In this document: positions 1 through 11,188 of the stretch, one piece after another | Layout of the letters: each line of letters starts with the position of its first letter | How positions within the stretch are numbered: the stretch's first letter is position 1 | Notes under the pieces: model-generated | The model's input: only the letters and a program-made list of their open reading frames with translations | What the model was told of the DNA's origin: nothing | Databases searched by the model: none | Program-made: the position numbers and the translations under genes | Origin: Cryptomeria japonica | Lineage: Eukaryota; Streptophyta; Pinopsida; Cupressales; Cupressaceae | Length of the DNA stretch: 64,000 bases | Reading direction: 5' to 3' | Assembly: GCF_030272615.1 (NCBI RefSeq) | Contig: NC_081406.1 | Coordinates: 145,120,091-145,184,090, forward strand

Positions 1-789
1 AAACAGCGAAAGTAGTTGTTTAAAGTTCAGATCACTGCCAATTGGTGTATAGATTGATCATTGAACAAATGCAACAGTTTAAAAAAAAAAAAGATAAATG
101 CTCACCAACATTGAAAATTATTTCTGTATTCCTGTATTTATGTAAAAATATAGTAATATTTCAACAACAATTTATCTAATATAATTATTCTTAGCAATTG
201 TTCACTCCGCACTTTTCTCTGTCACAGGATGAATTTTGGTAGTTTCATGCATCAAATCATAGCTTTAAACCATTTCTTCATATTTTTCATGAGAATTAAT
301 ATAGAACAAAAATAGAACCCAGGACTGCCCACCATGACCTGTTTTTAATTTATGACTAATCACTATGCCTCCATTTGTGATATCTTTCCAGTCTTTTAAC
401 GATTAGCTAGCCACAAACTTCAAAGTAAATTGTTGGCAAGTGCAATTGACTTTCTGTTCATAACCAACCCCCTATTTTCTCCTTGTTTCTGGTTTCAGCA
501 AAAGAGAACCACATTAAGAGCAGGCGAATGCCATGAAACTAAAAATATCAGAAAGTTGGAGTATCTAGAATGTCCAATACATGCACTTTATAGCAGAGTT
601 TTTAAATCAGTAATAAGACTAGCAGAAAAAGCTACACAGCAGTGATTTTAAGCTACATCAGCAGAATTAACTGAAACTAAAAAGTAAATTGCTTAAAATT
701 TTGGGATGCACTCATTACTCATCTAACATAAATCGGAACTCCTGAAATTTACAGTTGATTGGAAAGGATCCCCAGATGAATGTAGAGGC

Positions 790-948
790 TCACTGGCTTA
801 TTGAGACATAGTTAGCAAGACCATTACATATGTCAAGTGGCTGACTCTCAACTCCAAGCATCAAACCTAACACAGTCTCTTGTACACCCAGAATGTGATT
901 AGAAGCAAATGAGAGTATAAAAGGCAGTCTCAAGATGTTTCTATGTTC
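790..948 (-). CDS. possible terminal exon, unknown product
   Basis: On the minus strand a pyrimidine-rich tract ending in CAG (949-951) is followed by an open frame of 52 codons ending in TGA at 790-792. The translation contains the string GVQETVLGLMLGVESQPLD and does not look like a transposon protein I know. I do not recognise the family. It could be the last exon of a host gene transcribed leftward, or a chance open frame. The upstream exon is not identified. Confidence 0.22.
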   Translation of the reverse strand, partial: EHRNILRLPFILSFASNHILGVQETVLGLMLGVESQPLDICNGLANYVSISQ

Positions 949-1452
949 CTGAAACATTGAACAGGTTTATTTACGGACTGAGCTATAACCCCCTCGTAAA
1001 AGAATGCTCTCTGAATTTCCGTACAAATTTTTTATGTTTATGAGGAACTCGTTATTTCTATTTATCAGAGATTCAGACAAATTGCTTTGACTAGATGCTT
1101 TTGTTGGGAATAACATGGATAAGCCTTAACACAAACTAGTCATGAAAGAGGACCAAAAAAAATGCAGAATAAATATTTAATAAGTTTTATTGAATTGGCA
1201 CCTATCACTAGAATGATAATGTGACTACCATTAGAAGTAGTACAATAGCTAAGCCATATGCAATTCCATTAAAGCGTGTGGGATGAAAAATTTATTAAAA
1301 CAAACTAAGTAGAAAACTCATAAGAAATCCCATTTCCTCTAGACGTGATGCCTTTACGAAGACCAAGATGTATGTCCAAATTTGTAAACTGATTTGCCAT
1401 TACATTCAACTATCACTAAACAAGATGATATAAAGGTCAAAGCTTTACTTTT

Positions 1453-1622
1453 AGGTCCCAGCCTATAACCAAAATCCAATTTGGCATATGAGACCACATT
1501 TTGGCAGCAAGAGCATTTTTCACTCTACCTTATTTTTAGGTCCCAGCCTATAGCCAAAATCCAATTTGGCATATGAGACCACACTTTGGCAGCAAGAGCA
1601 TTTTTCACTTTACTTTATATAT
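1453..1622. repeat. 85-bp tandem duplication
   Basis: Two nearly identical copies, starting at 1453 and 1538, share the opening AGGTCCCAGCCTATA and the run CAGCAAGAGCATTTTTCAC. Only a few substitutions separate them, so the duplication is fairly recent. Confidence 0.85.
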
Positions 1623-3316
1623 ATAGTTCCAAATTTGTAGCCCTTGGTTATCAACCTCATGAACAAGCTTGGAAGTTCCAAATGTACTATTGTTTATGGT
1701 AATAAACAGTAAACAGTACGATGTCTGTGTATATAAATTAACAGATACAATTCAATACAAGATTGTTTATTCTACGAGGAAGATACTTTATTATAGCAAA
1801 GAAATCCTGGGAAAAGTGTACACCTTGTAGTTTAAAGTTTTGGCTATGTGATAGACATCAGCCCCAGTATAACTAGAGAAAAACAAAATACAGATTTATT
1901 AACAGAAGCATACCAACTCAGTGTCACAGTTATTGAGCAAGACAACTAAAGCATATGTCGATAAATGATTAATAATTTGATAGTATCAGAAAACAACAGT
2001 TTGTCTACTTATTGAGATATTGTCTTTCAAATTTTAATAAGCATCTGGATGGCAATGAACATTATTTTTGTCTCAATCAACTTTTGTTCTTGGCAAAAAT
2101 TCACCGTGCTCTATTAAAATATCAAAATTTTATTTACTTCCATGAGTAGATCTAGTTGACCCATTATTCCTTCAATTTCACTTCTCCAATTCACCTGTCA
2201 TTCTGTCAACTTGACTTCTCTAAGTCTCCAACACAGGCCACAGGCATTAAATTTCACTTACCAAATCTATGCATGAAAGATCGTTCAGGACTCCAGGCTT
2301 GAAACCAATAGATATGGACCAGATAATGTTGATACTCCTAGTCTCCATCCAATGATCCTCAGTGCCCATTAGCAACCACCTAGAGTTTATATTCTCAATA
2401 ACTTTTTATGCATTGTTGTAGGGAGACGTGTCTTCGACCCCCTGGAACACGTCTTCAAAACTGGGACATGTTTTCCATCTCTAGAACAGATACAACCATG
2501 TCCCCAGTTGCAAGTGTTGTGGGTGTTGTATATAACCAAAAGAGTCATTTTTCCCTGTCAACTGTAGTACAGTTTCTCCACCTTCTTGTGACTTCAGAGT
2601 CTCAGACTTCCAAAAATATCCATATTCAAGCACAATTACAATGATGGCAGCAAAAATGACTCCGAAAAAAGAAAGAACATCAAGTCAGCCCTATAAGGAT
2701 AAAGAGGAAAATTATTTAATTGCAATCAGGTAGACCTAATTAAGGACTTTAGGATCCATGATTTGTTAAATATTGATGATTTTCTTTCATTTCGTATGGT
2801 TTTGATTCAATAGTTGTCTATTTTGTAGGTCTGATGCAAGGAATGGAAGCATGATAATCAAGGCCTAAGGAGGCAAAAGGAGGATTGACAAGGGAGATTC
2901 TTTGCAATAACCTTGGATTTCCCTAGAAAATCCAAGGTCAATATGAAGGTTGATGAAGAAAGAACACTTCAAGGAAGATGATTACAATGCCGATGAAAGG
3001 ACTCATGAAGGCAAGGTCATGACACTGCAACATGAAGGATTGAACTACATCAAGGAATCCAAGTCCAAGACGAAGAAATGTTTCAAGATTCCAAGGTTGA
3101 AAGTGGAAATGCATCACACAAAGTAAATTCCCAAACATGAGAATGAAATGCAAGAATGATCAAGGATGACATTGTGATAGTTTCAAAAGCATTAGTCAAA
3201 GTTACAAGATAATGCAATTTGGGAATATAAACCATCACAATCAATCAAAAGCTTGGAAATGTTAAGTATCAAGAGATATGCATGCTGATATGGTGCCTAA
3301 TCACATTCAACCAATC

Positions 3317-4915
3317 AAATAATTCCAAGTCGAGGCGTCCAAGTTCCATGAACCTGACTCATCAACAACTATACATGTGGAAGGCACTAAATTCAATGTA
3401 CCTAACATCATTTCTCATTGGTCCGAATTCAAAGATGGACATGTGTCCAAAGCAATGTAATTTTCTCATTGGCTGAAGAGGGTTTAGTTGTAACAAACCC
3501 TAATTAGGGTTTCATCATGTAATCTCAGCCATTGATCTTAAATCAATCTGGGCCATTCATTTGTAATTGGGATGTCTACATAAGGCATTACCTTCTCATT
3601 TGTAAAGTTTAATAGTTAATAGTTAACAAACAATAATTAGCAGTTAGCAATAGAGTAGGAGGAGGAAGCTAGAGATTGTTGCCAAGACTATGGTAGAATT
3701 AATAATTCCAAGTCAAGGCTGTTAAGTTTTATGATCAGATTAGATAGACAGTAAATTAACACAAATGCACAGAATATATCCTGGGAAAAGCTTTGAAGGT
3801 GAAAAAACCCAGCAATTAATCTCTTGTAATATATTAGCAAATATCCTTACAAAGGCTTCACACTTGAAGCTATACAATAAGCTAATTCAATCGAGAATCA
3901 ATCAATGCAATATCGATTCTATACGCCTTGTATGAAGATCACGACTTGCTGACACGTTAACAATCTGTTGAACATCAACCACAATATGTAGAAGAATAAT
4001 CCGAACTACTGGAGATAGACACAGCCTGCTACAGATATATACAATGTGCTGGTAAGTGAAGAAGATATATTGATCTGTTATATAAGATCACAAACTACTG
4101 GTAGAGAGATATCGATCTGCACTTAGGATGATAATACAATCTGTTGTGAGGTGTGTTGATCTGAAAATTACACAGAAGAAATGATAGAGCCCATCTATAT
4201 ATACCCAACCACGTCTTCTTCAAGCAACGCGACTTATCCATAAGTCGGCTTTATTATATTAATCAACATGACTGTCCATTAACACGTCTTATGCCAAGAG
4301 TCACAACTTTCACAAAATTAATTCAATGCCAATTAATACGTCTTATCATCAAGGTGGCAGGTAAGGTAATTATTTATTGCTTTATTAATGACAGCTTCAT
4401 GATACACCGCTATAAAACAAGGGTCGGCAATATAGGAATCTAACTTGATTAAATGTGTAAGGCCGAAAGGCCCTTCACACATTTGATGGTAAAATCGGCC
4501 CTGAAGGATCTGACCGAAGCTATCCATCAACAAAGGCATCCAAGTTCCACGAACCTGACTCATCAACAACTATACATGCGGAAGGCACTAAATTCAATGT
4601 ACCTAACCTCATTTCTCATTGGTCAAAATTCAAAGATGGGCATGTATCGAAAGCAATGTAATTTTCTCATTGGTCGAAGAGGAGTTAGTTGTAACAAACC
4701 CTAGTTAGGGTTTCATCATGTAATATCGACCATTGATCTTAAATCAATTTGGGCCATTCATTTGTAATTGGGATGTCTATATAAGGCATTACCTTCTCAT
4801 TTGTGAAGGTTAATGGTTAATAATTAACAGACAATAATTAGCAGTTGGCAATAGAGTAGGAGGAAGCTAGAGATTGTTGCCAAGACTATGGTGGAATTAA
4901 TACATGATTTTCATT
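3317..4915 (+). repeat. tandem duplication of the family-Z 3' promoter segment, split by an insertion
   Basis: The block 3317-3699, starting ATAATTCCAAGTC and containing the telobox and promoter, is repeated in direct orientation starting at 3701 and continuing after 4532. The second copy is interrupted by the 813-bp LTR at 3720-4532. Differences between the copies are scattered substitutions. Fragment H therefore has two promoter segments. Confidence 0.8.
3720..4532. mobile_element. solo LTR, 813 bp, TSD AAGGC
   Basis: The sequence begins TGTTAAGTTT and ends CCATCAACA. It is bounded by AAGGC at 3715-3719 and 4533-4537, and its removal restores the duplicated family-Z segment. A TATA-like TCTATATATACCC lies near 4192, suggesting plus-strand orientation. 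No internal domain is present, so it is a solo LTR. The family is unknown. Confidence 0.85.
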
Positions 4916-5586
4916 GAAGCATGATGGATATTTATGTGTTGTTTCAACATTTTGCATGATTTCTTGTTACTTCTCAAATTTAGTTGAAGTTCATTGATTG
5001 TAATGGAGAAATGTGATGATATTTGATGGAATTCCAGTTCATACCATTTGTGAATTGTTGATTGCAAGTTGCAGTGTATGGTTAGTCTGAACCTGATTTA
5101 GCACTAGTTCAATTGTGGATGTTCACTTGAATTGCGCTAGCCTTGGGTATTTTATGAATGTTACGATATGAAAATCCTTCGTTTCCTTTGGAGATTGCAT
5201 CAATTTTGTGTAGTTGTTTCCTCACAGCGAAGCAAGGCTTGATAATGATATCCATTTATCAAAGCATTATTCATTATCCTCATTGTCCTTAAGTGTTAGC
5301 ACAGATTAGTTTCTCTAAACCCTTAATCCTTTTGATATTTCTTTGTTTGAGAGAAGTTAGTTTTCATGTTCCAACTGTGATTCATAAGCATAAGTCCCTT
5401 TGTGATACCAGCAAGATCACATCATTCACTGAGTCTATCCATTGCATTGTCAAGACCTGACTAAAGAAATCTTGGGGTCATCTTATTTGATCACATTATT
5501 TAGCATATAAGGTTTCCTTGTTCAAGAGAGAATAGAATACTTGATATTTTATTCTATGTTCGAAGTGCATAAAAAACACATCAACA

Positions 5587-5980
5587 ATAATGAGCTTCAA
5601 GAGAACCCTAATATGTCATATAATGGCTCCCAAAAGAATGATTTAATCTCAGCCATAGATTCATTGCAAGCCCAATCTAATGCTCCAAATAAAACCCTCA
5701 AAAATGAGCCAGTAAGCTTCTTATTTTCCAACACCCTCTTGACCTTTTTGGTACATGTTTTATAAAAATCACTTAAAGTACATGTCTCTTAAGTCATTAA
5801 ACTCAAAAGGGGGAAAATACTTAGTCTTTAGGCTAAGAGTCACTTAAGTTGCATAAAAAGACATATCAAAGACTCTAACAATTACCCAATGATGCTCTTA
5901 GTCCTCTTCCTTTTGGGTAACCCAAGGAAAGGACAGCTAATGCATAGTTAGGCTTCATGGCTTGAGTTGGAGACATTACA
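5587..5980 (-). mobile_element. partial 3' LTR of chromovirus X
   Basis: Read on the minus strand, the LTR opens with TGTAATGTCTCC at 5980, directly after the chromodomain coding sequence. That is the expected place for a 3' LTR. Its other end is cut by fragment H at 5587. The opening resembles TGTSATGTCCCC found at 16468, 23971, 60902 and 62374. Confidence 0.55.
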
Positions 5981-7679
5981 GTCCTCCCCACCCAAAGAAT
6001 GCTTGTCCTCAAGCATTTGTAGACTTGGTTGCTTAAGAATCTCCTCTCCTTCCCATGTTGCACCCTCCAAAGGCAAGTTTTTCCACTTGATGAGATATTG
6101 AAAAACTATTTTACCCCTCAATTTCTTCTCTCTTACTTACAACATTGTTTCCAGAAAGACTATCAATTTACCTTCTTCCATAGGGGGCAATTTTGTAGAA
6201 GGAATCACTTCTTGTCCAATAGCCTTTTTGAGGCATGACCCATGGAACACATTGTAGATTTTGCTTGTAGATGGAAACTCCAATTCATATGCTATTTCAC
6301 AAATTCTTTTAATCACCTTCAAAGACCCATAAGACTTTGGTTTATGCTTTTCTGCTCCACTTACTTTCAATGAGGATTATTGATAAGGTTGAAGACACAA
6401 AAATACCATGTCTCCCACCTCAAAAGACCTCTCAACTCGATGGCCATCAACATATTTATTTTGTTGTTCCTATGCAATCTGAATGTTACATCTTGATTCT
6501 CTTTGGCCAAACACAAAAACTTTTGGAGCTCTACAATCCGAAAAAACCAAGTCCACAAATGTAGAAGCTTCATAACCATACAAAGCTTTCAAAGTGGTCA
6601 TACCTATGCTCATACGATATGTAGTGTTGTAACAAAATTCTGCCAAATATAACCACCTTGCCCATAACTTTTGCTGCCCTGAAACATAGTTTCTCAAGTA
6701 GCCTTCAAGCCATTTGTTTACAATTTTTGTTTGACCATTTGTTTGAGGATGATAGTTAGTGTTATTATCAAGTTTTGTTCCAGCCAGCTTCATCAACTTT
6801 TGCCAAAAAATGCTGAAGAATATGCGATCTCTATCGCTTACAATTCTTTTTGGCACACCATGAAGTCTGAACACTTATTCAAAAAACAGACCAGCCACTT
6901 GAGATGCTTTAAACTTGAAAGGAATTGACATCAAGTGAGCATATTTAGTGATTCTATCCACCGCAACAAAAAACAACCCAAACCATTTGTCTTGGGCAGC
7001 CTGGTGATAAAATTCATTGATATTTATTCCCACTTTTGATTGAATATAAGAAGTTGATGTAGCAGCCCTGCTCGAAAAGAAACTCCGGCTTTGTTCCTTT
7101 GACAGTCTAAGCAATCTCTAACATGCTTGAGAACATCATCTTTCATACCTTTCCATGAAAATCTTTCACAGATGTACTTGTATGTCTTCAAATAATCCGG
7201 ATGACCAGCAAGCTGATTGTTATCGACAACAATAAGAATCTTATGTTTTAGCTTACCTTCCTGTACAAAATAGATTCTATCCTTATAATAGATTATGCCA
7301 TTCAACACTCTATACCTTTCATCACTGATTTTACCACCTAGAATCTCACAAGCATGATGGTTTTTTGAATATTCTACTAGTAGAAGATCCTTCCAAGAGG
7401 CTGAAATTTCTGAGAGTGAGCAAAATGAAGGGTTTCTAGATAATGTATCAGCAAAAACATTATTTTTCCCTTTGACAAATTCAATATCAAAATCATATCA
7501 TAGAAGCTTGCTCACACAACATTGTTGTTGCTCATTTAATCCCTTTTGCTCCATGAAATACTTGAGGCTATTATGACCAATCCTCACCATGAACTTGCTG
7601 CCCACAAGATATTGACGAAACTTTTCAAGTGCATGCATGATTGCTGATGTTGTCATATGTAGAGAACCTCTTTTCAACC
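5981..7679 (-). pseudogene. Ty3/gypsy chromovirus X: RNase H end, integrase, chromodomain (decayed)
   Basis: Minus-strand reading frames give, in order: the C-terminal part of RNase H (about 7674-7400, ALEKFRQYLVGSKF, then HNSLKYF), the integrase zinc finger (about 7308-7050, H...H...CLDCQ), the integrase core (7110-6470, VAVDRITKYAHL, IVSDRD, YHPQTNGQTK) and a chromodomain (6370-5990, VFHGSCLKKA, then YLIKWKNLPLEGATW). The chromodomain places it among plant chromoviruses. It is dead: it needs several frame changes, the usual integrase GQTE reads GQTK (third catalytic residue lost), and the RNase H motif normally read TDH reads IGH. The element continues at 15468 after family-Z copy A, which inserted into it. 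Confidence 0.9.
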
Positions 7680-7730
7680 TGTTGTGACCATTTCACACAT
7701 CGCCCCATCGCAAATGGGGACCCCCTCTTT
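7680..7730 (+). other. conserved 5' terminal box of family Z
   Basis: TGTTGTGACC, then CACACATCGCCCCAT, a short loop and ATGGGGACCCCC. CCCCAT and ATGGGG can pair as a stem. The same box opens copies B (17010), C (36642, minus), D (55199, minus) and E (57721, minus), which defines the 5' end of the family. Confidence 0.9.
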
Positions 7731-8123
7731 TTGCTTGTTTTTCGCTTGTTTTTTCTTTCGTTTTTAGGGTTTTGTTAGTTAGTTAGTTGTCTGGATTTAG
7801 GGCCAAGCCTTAGGGTTTTAAATTTTGCCTTTTTAAGCCAAAATCCAGTTGTTTTTTGAGAGCTTTTGAGCTTCTTTTCTAGAATGCAAATTTTGAATGC
7901 AATGATTTCGCCAAAATGGTCTAATTTTCAATTGGAATGTTCATGCAGAGCTTAAATTTGTCTAAGTGTTGAAGATGAAATGTGAATTTTTGTCTGATTG
8001 AATATTTTGACCAAATTTTGACTTTTTTGAATTTTGATCCTGGGCATTGGAATTGATTTGTTTTCGCCTCGTGAAGTGTTAAAATGTGAAAAATCTTGTT
8101 ATTTTGGCCTGTAGGAGTAAAAT
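7731..8123 (+). other. spacer between 5' box and array in copy A
   Basis: T-rich, then mixed sequence with GTTAGTTAGTTAG and no open frame or motif I can name. Copy B has a comparable T-rich stretch at the same place (17050-17600). Confidence 0.4.
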
Positions 8124-10215
8124 CGCTCCTGTCCCTCAGTGAAGGACGGGAGTTCAATTTCAAGTATCTCATCATCCTTGCAGAGTCCAGACAAATTTTA
8201 CGTTTGAAGTGATGGAGAATGACGAGATCTTTCCATTGAATATAAATTGAAGATTTTCGTGAGCACAGAAATGCCTCCAGGAGGAAAATCGCTCCTGTCC
8301 CTCAGTGAAGGACCGGAGCTACAAATCAAATTTCGCCTCGTCCTTGCAAGATTTTGATGACTTAGCAATTTGAGGACGTCCAAGGGAAGATGCTTTGCCA
8401 AATGAATATAATTTGAGATGCAAAAACGAAGGAGAATGACCTATATTAACCAAATCGCTCCTGTCCCTCTCCAAGGGACCAGGGCGAGGTACCTTGTAGC
8501 TCTCGTCCCTCTCCCAGGGACCAGAGCGATTTCCTTCATTTTGCAAAATCCAGACAAGGGTCGAGGCAAGTTTACGTTCAAAAACAAGGGAAAACATGAG
8601 ATGAACGCATTGAATATAATTTGAAGAGTTTTGGGACGTCCATAACAGTATTAAATGCCTAGTTCGCTCCTGTCCCTCAGGAAGGGACCAGAGCGATTTT
8701 TGATATAATTGCTTTTTTTGCAAAATTACAAACAATGTCAAGGCATGGGCGAATAGAGTGAAGAAGGACGAGTCCGTTGAATATAAATTTGGAAGGTGAC
8801 AAAGTGAAATGAAGGCCACAAGAGCAAGTTCGCTCCTGTCCCTCTCCAAGGGACCAGAGCGATATCTATATAATGGCGTAAATTTCAAAAGGCAAACAAG
8901 TTTCGAGCAACCAAGAAGGTCGAAAGGACATTATTCCACGCAATGAAGATAATTGCAAGTTGGTACAAACAAGAACAAGCACATAATGATGAACTTCGCT
9001 CCTGTCCCTTAGGAAGAGACCAGAGCGATGTTAGATGTATTGATCATTTTGAGCAAGATTTACGTAAGGACAAGATTTCGCAAGGTCTTAGAGGGTCCAC
9101 GGAAAGGTAGAAGGGTGATGCATGAAGATTTCAAACGTTAAATAATCACCGAAATGGACCTAGGGACCATATCGCTCCTGTCCCTCTCCAAGGGACCAGG
9201 GCGATTTGCTTTGGATCCTTCGTTTTGCTTCAAGTACGTGCAAAGTCAAGACTCCATAAGGATAAACAAGGTTCGAGCCATCATTTGATGATAACATGCA
9301 AGAGTTTTAAACGTCCAAACATTGCTAATCAAGGTAAAAGCTCATATCGCTCCTGTCCTTTGGACAAGGACCAGGGCGATCCTATCAAAAGCGCTCATAT
9401 TCCTCCAAAATCGAAACAAGGCGAGGTTAAGCGAGACAAGGGACGGCGTTTGGAAAACATCACAATGAAAGATCGAAGGTCAAAGATGCATATTGAACGT
9501 GAAAAAATCAAGATCGCTCCTGTCCTTTGGACAAGGACCAAGGCGATACTATCAAAACACTCACGTTCCTTCGAAGATCAAGGCGAAGCGAGGTTAGGAA
9601 GTGCGAAGGACAACGTTTGAAGGACATTGCAAAGGAGATCGAAGTTTAAAAGTCGCCAAGATCAAGGAGAAATTATGGATCGCTCCTGTCCCTCTCCAAG
9701 GGACAAGGGCGATGGTCCCTTTAATACGTCCAAACGCATAATGAAGACTAATAGAATAAGCGCAAAAGACACGAGCATAGGTGTTATTCGCCTTGCAATG
9801 ATATTTCGAAGGTCAAAGATACAAGATGAACATGAAGACATGGGGATCGCTCCTGTCCCTCTCCAAGGGACAAGGGCGATGTTAGACAAAACACATGATA
9901 TTCTTTGAAAATCACGTTAAGACAAGGACGCACAGGATTTTAAATGGCATTTGGAAGATGATACAAGGAAAGGATCGTACCAAAATGGAGAATTTCAAGC
10001 AAAAAACTTAGGATCGCTCCTGTCCCTCTCCAAGGGATCAGGGCGATAATGGTCATAAGATGCACTTGCTCGCACAAGAAAGAAATTCAAGTTCGAAGGA
10101 CCACCAGATGATCGATTTGGGACATGGAAATGAAGGAGTTGAACGTTGAAAACGCAAGAATCATGCCAAAAATCATGGATCGCTCCTGTCCCTCTCCAAG
10201 GGACCAGAGTGATGA
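8124..10215 (+). repeat. array of palindromes with 166-167 bp period (copy A)
   Basis: Thirteen main copies of a palindrome open with CGCTCCTGTCC at 8124, 8290, 8456, 8665, 8831, 8997, 9173, 9348, 9515, 9681, 9848, 10015 and 10181. A further weaker copy near 8503 accounts for the one long gap. The half-sites are TCGCTCCTGTCCCT and AGGGACCAGGGCGA around a 5-nt centre, so each can form a 14-bp stem. The roughly 130 bp between palindromes are poorly conserved in sequence but constant in length. The array lies between the 5' box and the promoter. Open frames reported here (for example 8319-8888 minus) follow the repeats and are not genes. Confidence 0.95.
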
Positions 10216-10980
10216 GGTACGTTCCCTTTATTTTCATATTTTTGGCGCCAAATTAAAACAATTCGAATTTGCTTTAAATGCTAAATCAATTTAAAAAATT
10301 GAAAATTCATTTCTATTTGGCATTTAATATGGCGTTATCTCTTATTAATTATTTTTTTTTTGCCTTTATTTAAAATCGAAATTTGCAAATTAAAAAACGC
10401 AAGGCATTAATAATTAATTATTTAATTAATAAAAAATCGATTTGAGCGCTCATTTAAGGAGGTCGGCCTTGTTATGTCATTGCAAATCATTTAAAAATCG
10501 TTTGAAATTGTTATATTTTATCAAGTCGGCCTAAGGGATAAATCGATTGCAAGCGCTATATAAGGGGGGTGGAATTATCATTTTCTACATCATCATTTTA
10601 CCTTCCTTCATGCGAATTGAGAAGAGGCGAATATAGTGCGAGTTTCATTCATCCAAGGGTGGCGCGTAAGCAATCAAAAGGTGGTGCGAATTCCATCCAA
10701 GGTGGCGTAAGCAATCAAGTATAGAGTGCGAATTGCGTTGAAGACCAAAGGTGGTGCGAACTTGAGGATACATTGAGGCGAATTTACTAAAGACTTGGAA
10801 GACCACACCAAGGCGAATTTGAAGATCCATTTGAGACCACGTCCAAGGCGATAATTGAAGATCACATTCTCTCCAGAGGTGGCGAAGTCAAATTTGAGGA
10901 GATCATATTCAAGATTATCTTATACCTCAATTTTGCCTAGGCAAATTTTGTTTTTGCATTCTAGAGTTAGCTCTCTCTCG
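10216..10980 (+). promoter_or_regulatory. promoter and 5' leader of copy A gene (TATA 10556-10565)
   Basis: After an A/T-rich stretch, CTATATAAGG occurs at 10556-10565, a strong plant TATA box. The following leader is rich in repeated AAGGCGAA / GGTGGCG strings. Copies B, C and D have TATA-like boxes at the equivalent place. A leader exon ending at CTCGAG (10977-10982) followed by GT is the likely splice donor. Confidence 0.7.
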
Positions 10981-10982
10981 AG

Positions 10983-11186
10983 GTATGGCGATTTAATTAT
11001 TATTGTTTTATTCCTTCACCGTCATATTTCAAATTTTGAAGTTTTGAATTTTAAATCTCTTGGCTCAATCGTTGTATTTTAGGAAATGATAACTCTAGAG
11101 ACTTATCATGAGGTTTCCTAAAATTTATCTCTCTTATTTACGTTATTTATTGCAAAATCTATTTCTTATAATGGAATGTTGTGTAG
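10983..11186 (+). other. probable 5'UTR intron of copy A gene
   Basis: The donor CGAG|GTATGGCGA at 10983 and acceptor GTGTAG|GTATGGCGA ending at 11186 bracket 204 nt of T-rich sequence. The acceptor lies two bases before the ATG. Copies B (TTTTGCAG|GTTGATG), C (TTTCGAG|GTGCTTCCAAGATG) and D (CGTATAG|GTGCGATG) show the same AG|GT-ATG arrangement, which supports splicing and fixes the start codon. The nine bases after donor and acceptor are identical. Confidence 0.6.
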
Positions 11187-11188
11187 GT

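Larger units (their letters stand above)
1..2640. other. AT-rich stretch without a confident gene
   Basis: No long open frame, no recognisable transposon protein and no RNA gene is visible. The only structure I can support is an 85-bp tandem duplication near 1453-1622 and a possible short minus-strand exon near 790-948. A second exon-like string with an AG acceptor lies on the minus strand near 1805-1855. The stretch may be intron or intergenic DNA. Confidence 0.5.
2641..5586 (+). mobile_element. fragment H of the giant family-Z element
   Basis: The right end is clear: the conserved 3' segment of family Z runs to CACATCAACA at 5586, with the CAAGAGAG...TTTTATTCT string about 60 bp before it, as in A, B and G. 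It contains the telobox palindrome (3495-3512 and again 4696-4713) and the promoter segment (TCTATATAAGG near 4776; degraded to TCTACATAAGG near 3575). At 2829 a TTTTGTAG|GT acceptor sits next to an ATG, as in the complete copies, but that ATG opens only a six-codon frame, so the large gene is missing. The left end is uncertain. 2840-3300 holds purine-rich, CCAAGG-rich sequence that may be a decayed array. Confidence 0.65.

Noticed and set aside
2325-2345. Left end of fragment H at ATAATGTTGATACTCC
   Set aside because: It resembles a TG start near an ATAA flank, but the duplication is off by one base and the sequence does not match the family 5' box.
8319-8888. Minus-strand 189-codon open frame
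   Set aside because: It runs through the palindrome array, repeats GPLERDRS-type strings and has no domain.
8124-10215. CRISPR-like array (palindromic repeats with spacers)
   Set aside because: Plant nuclear context, spacers of about 130 bp, and location inside a retroelement with target duplications rule this out.
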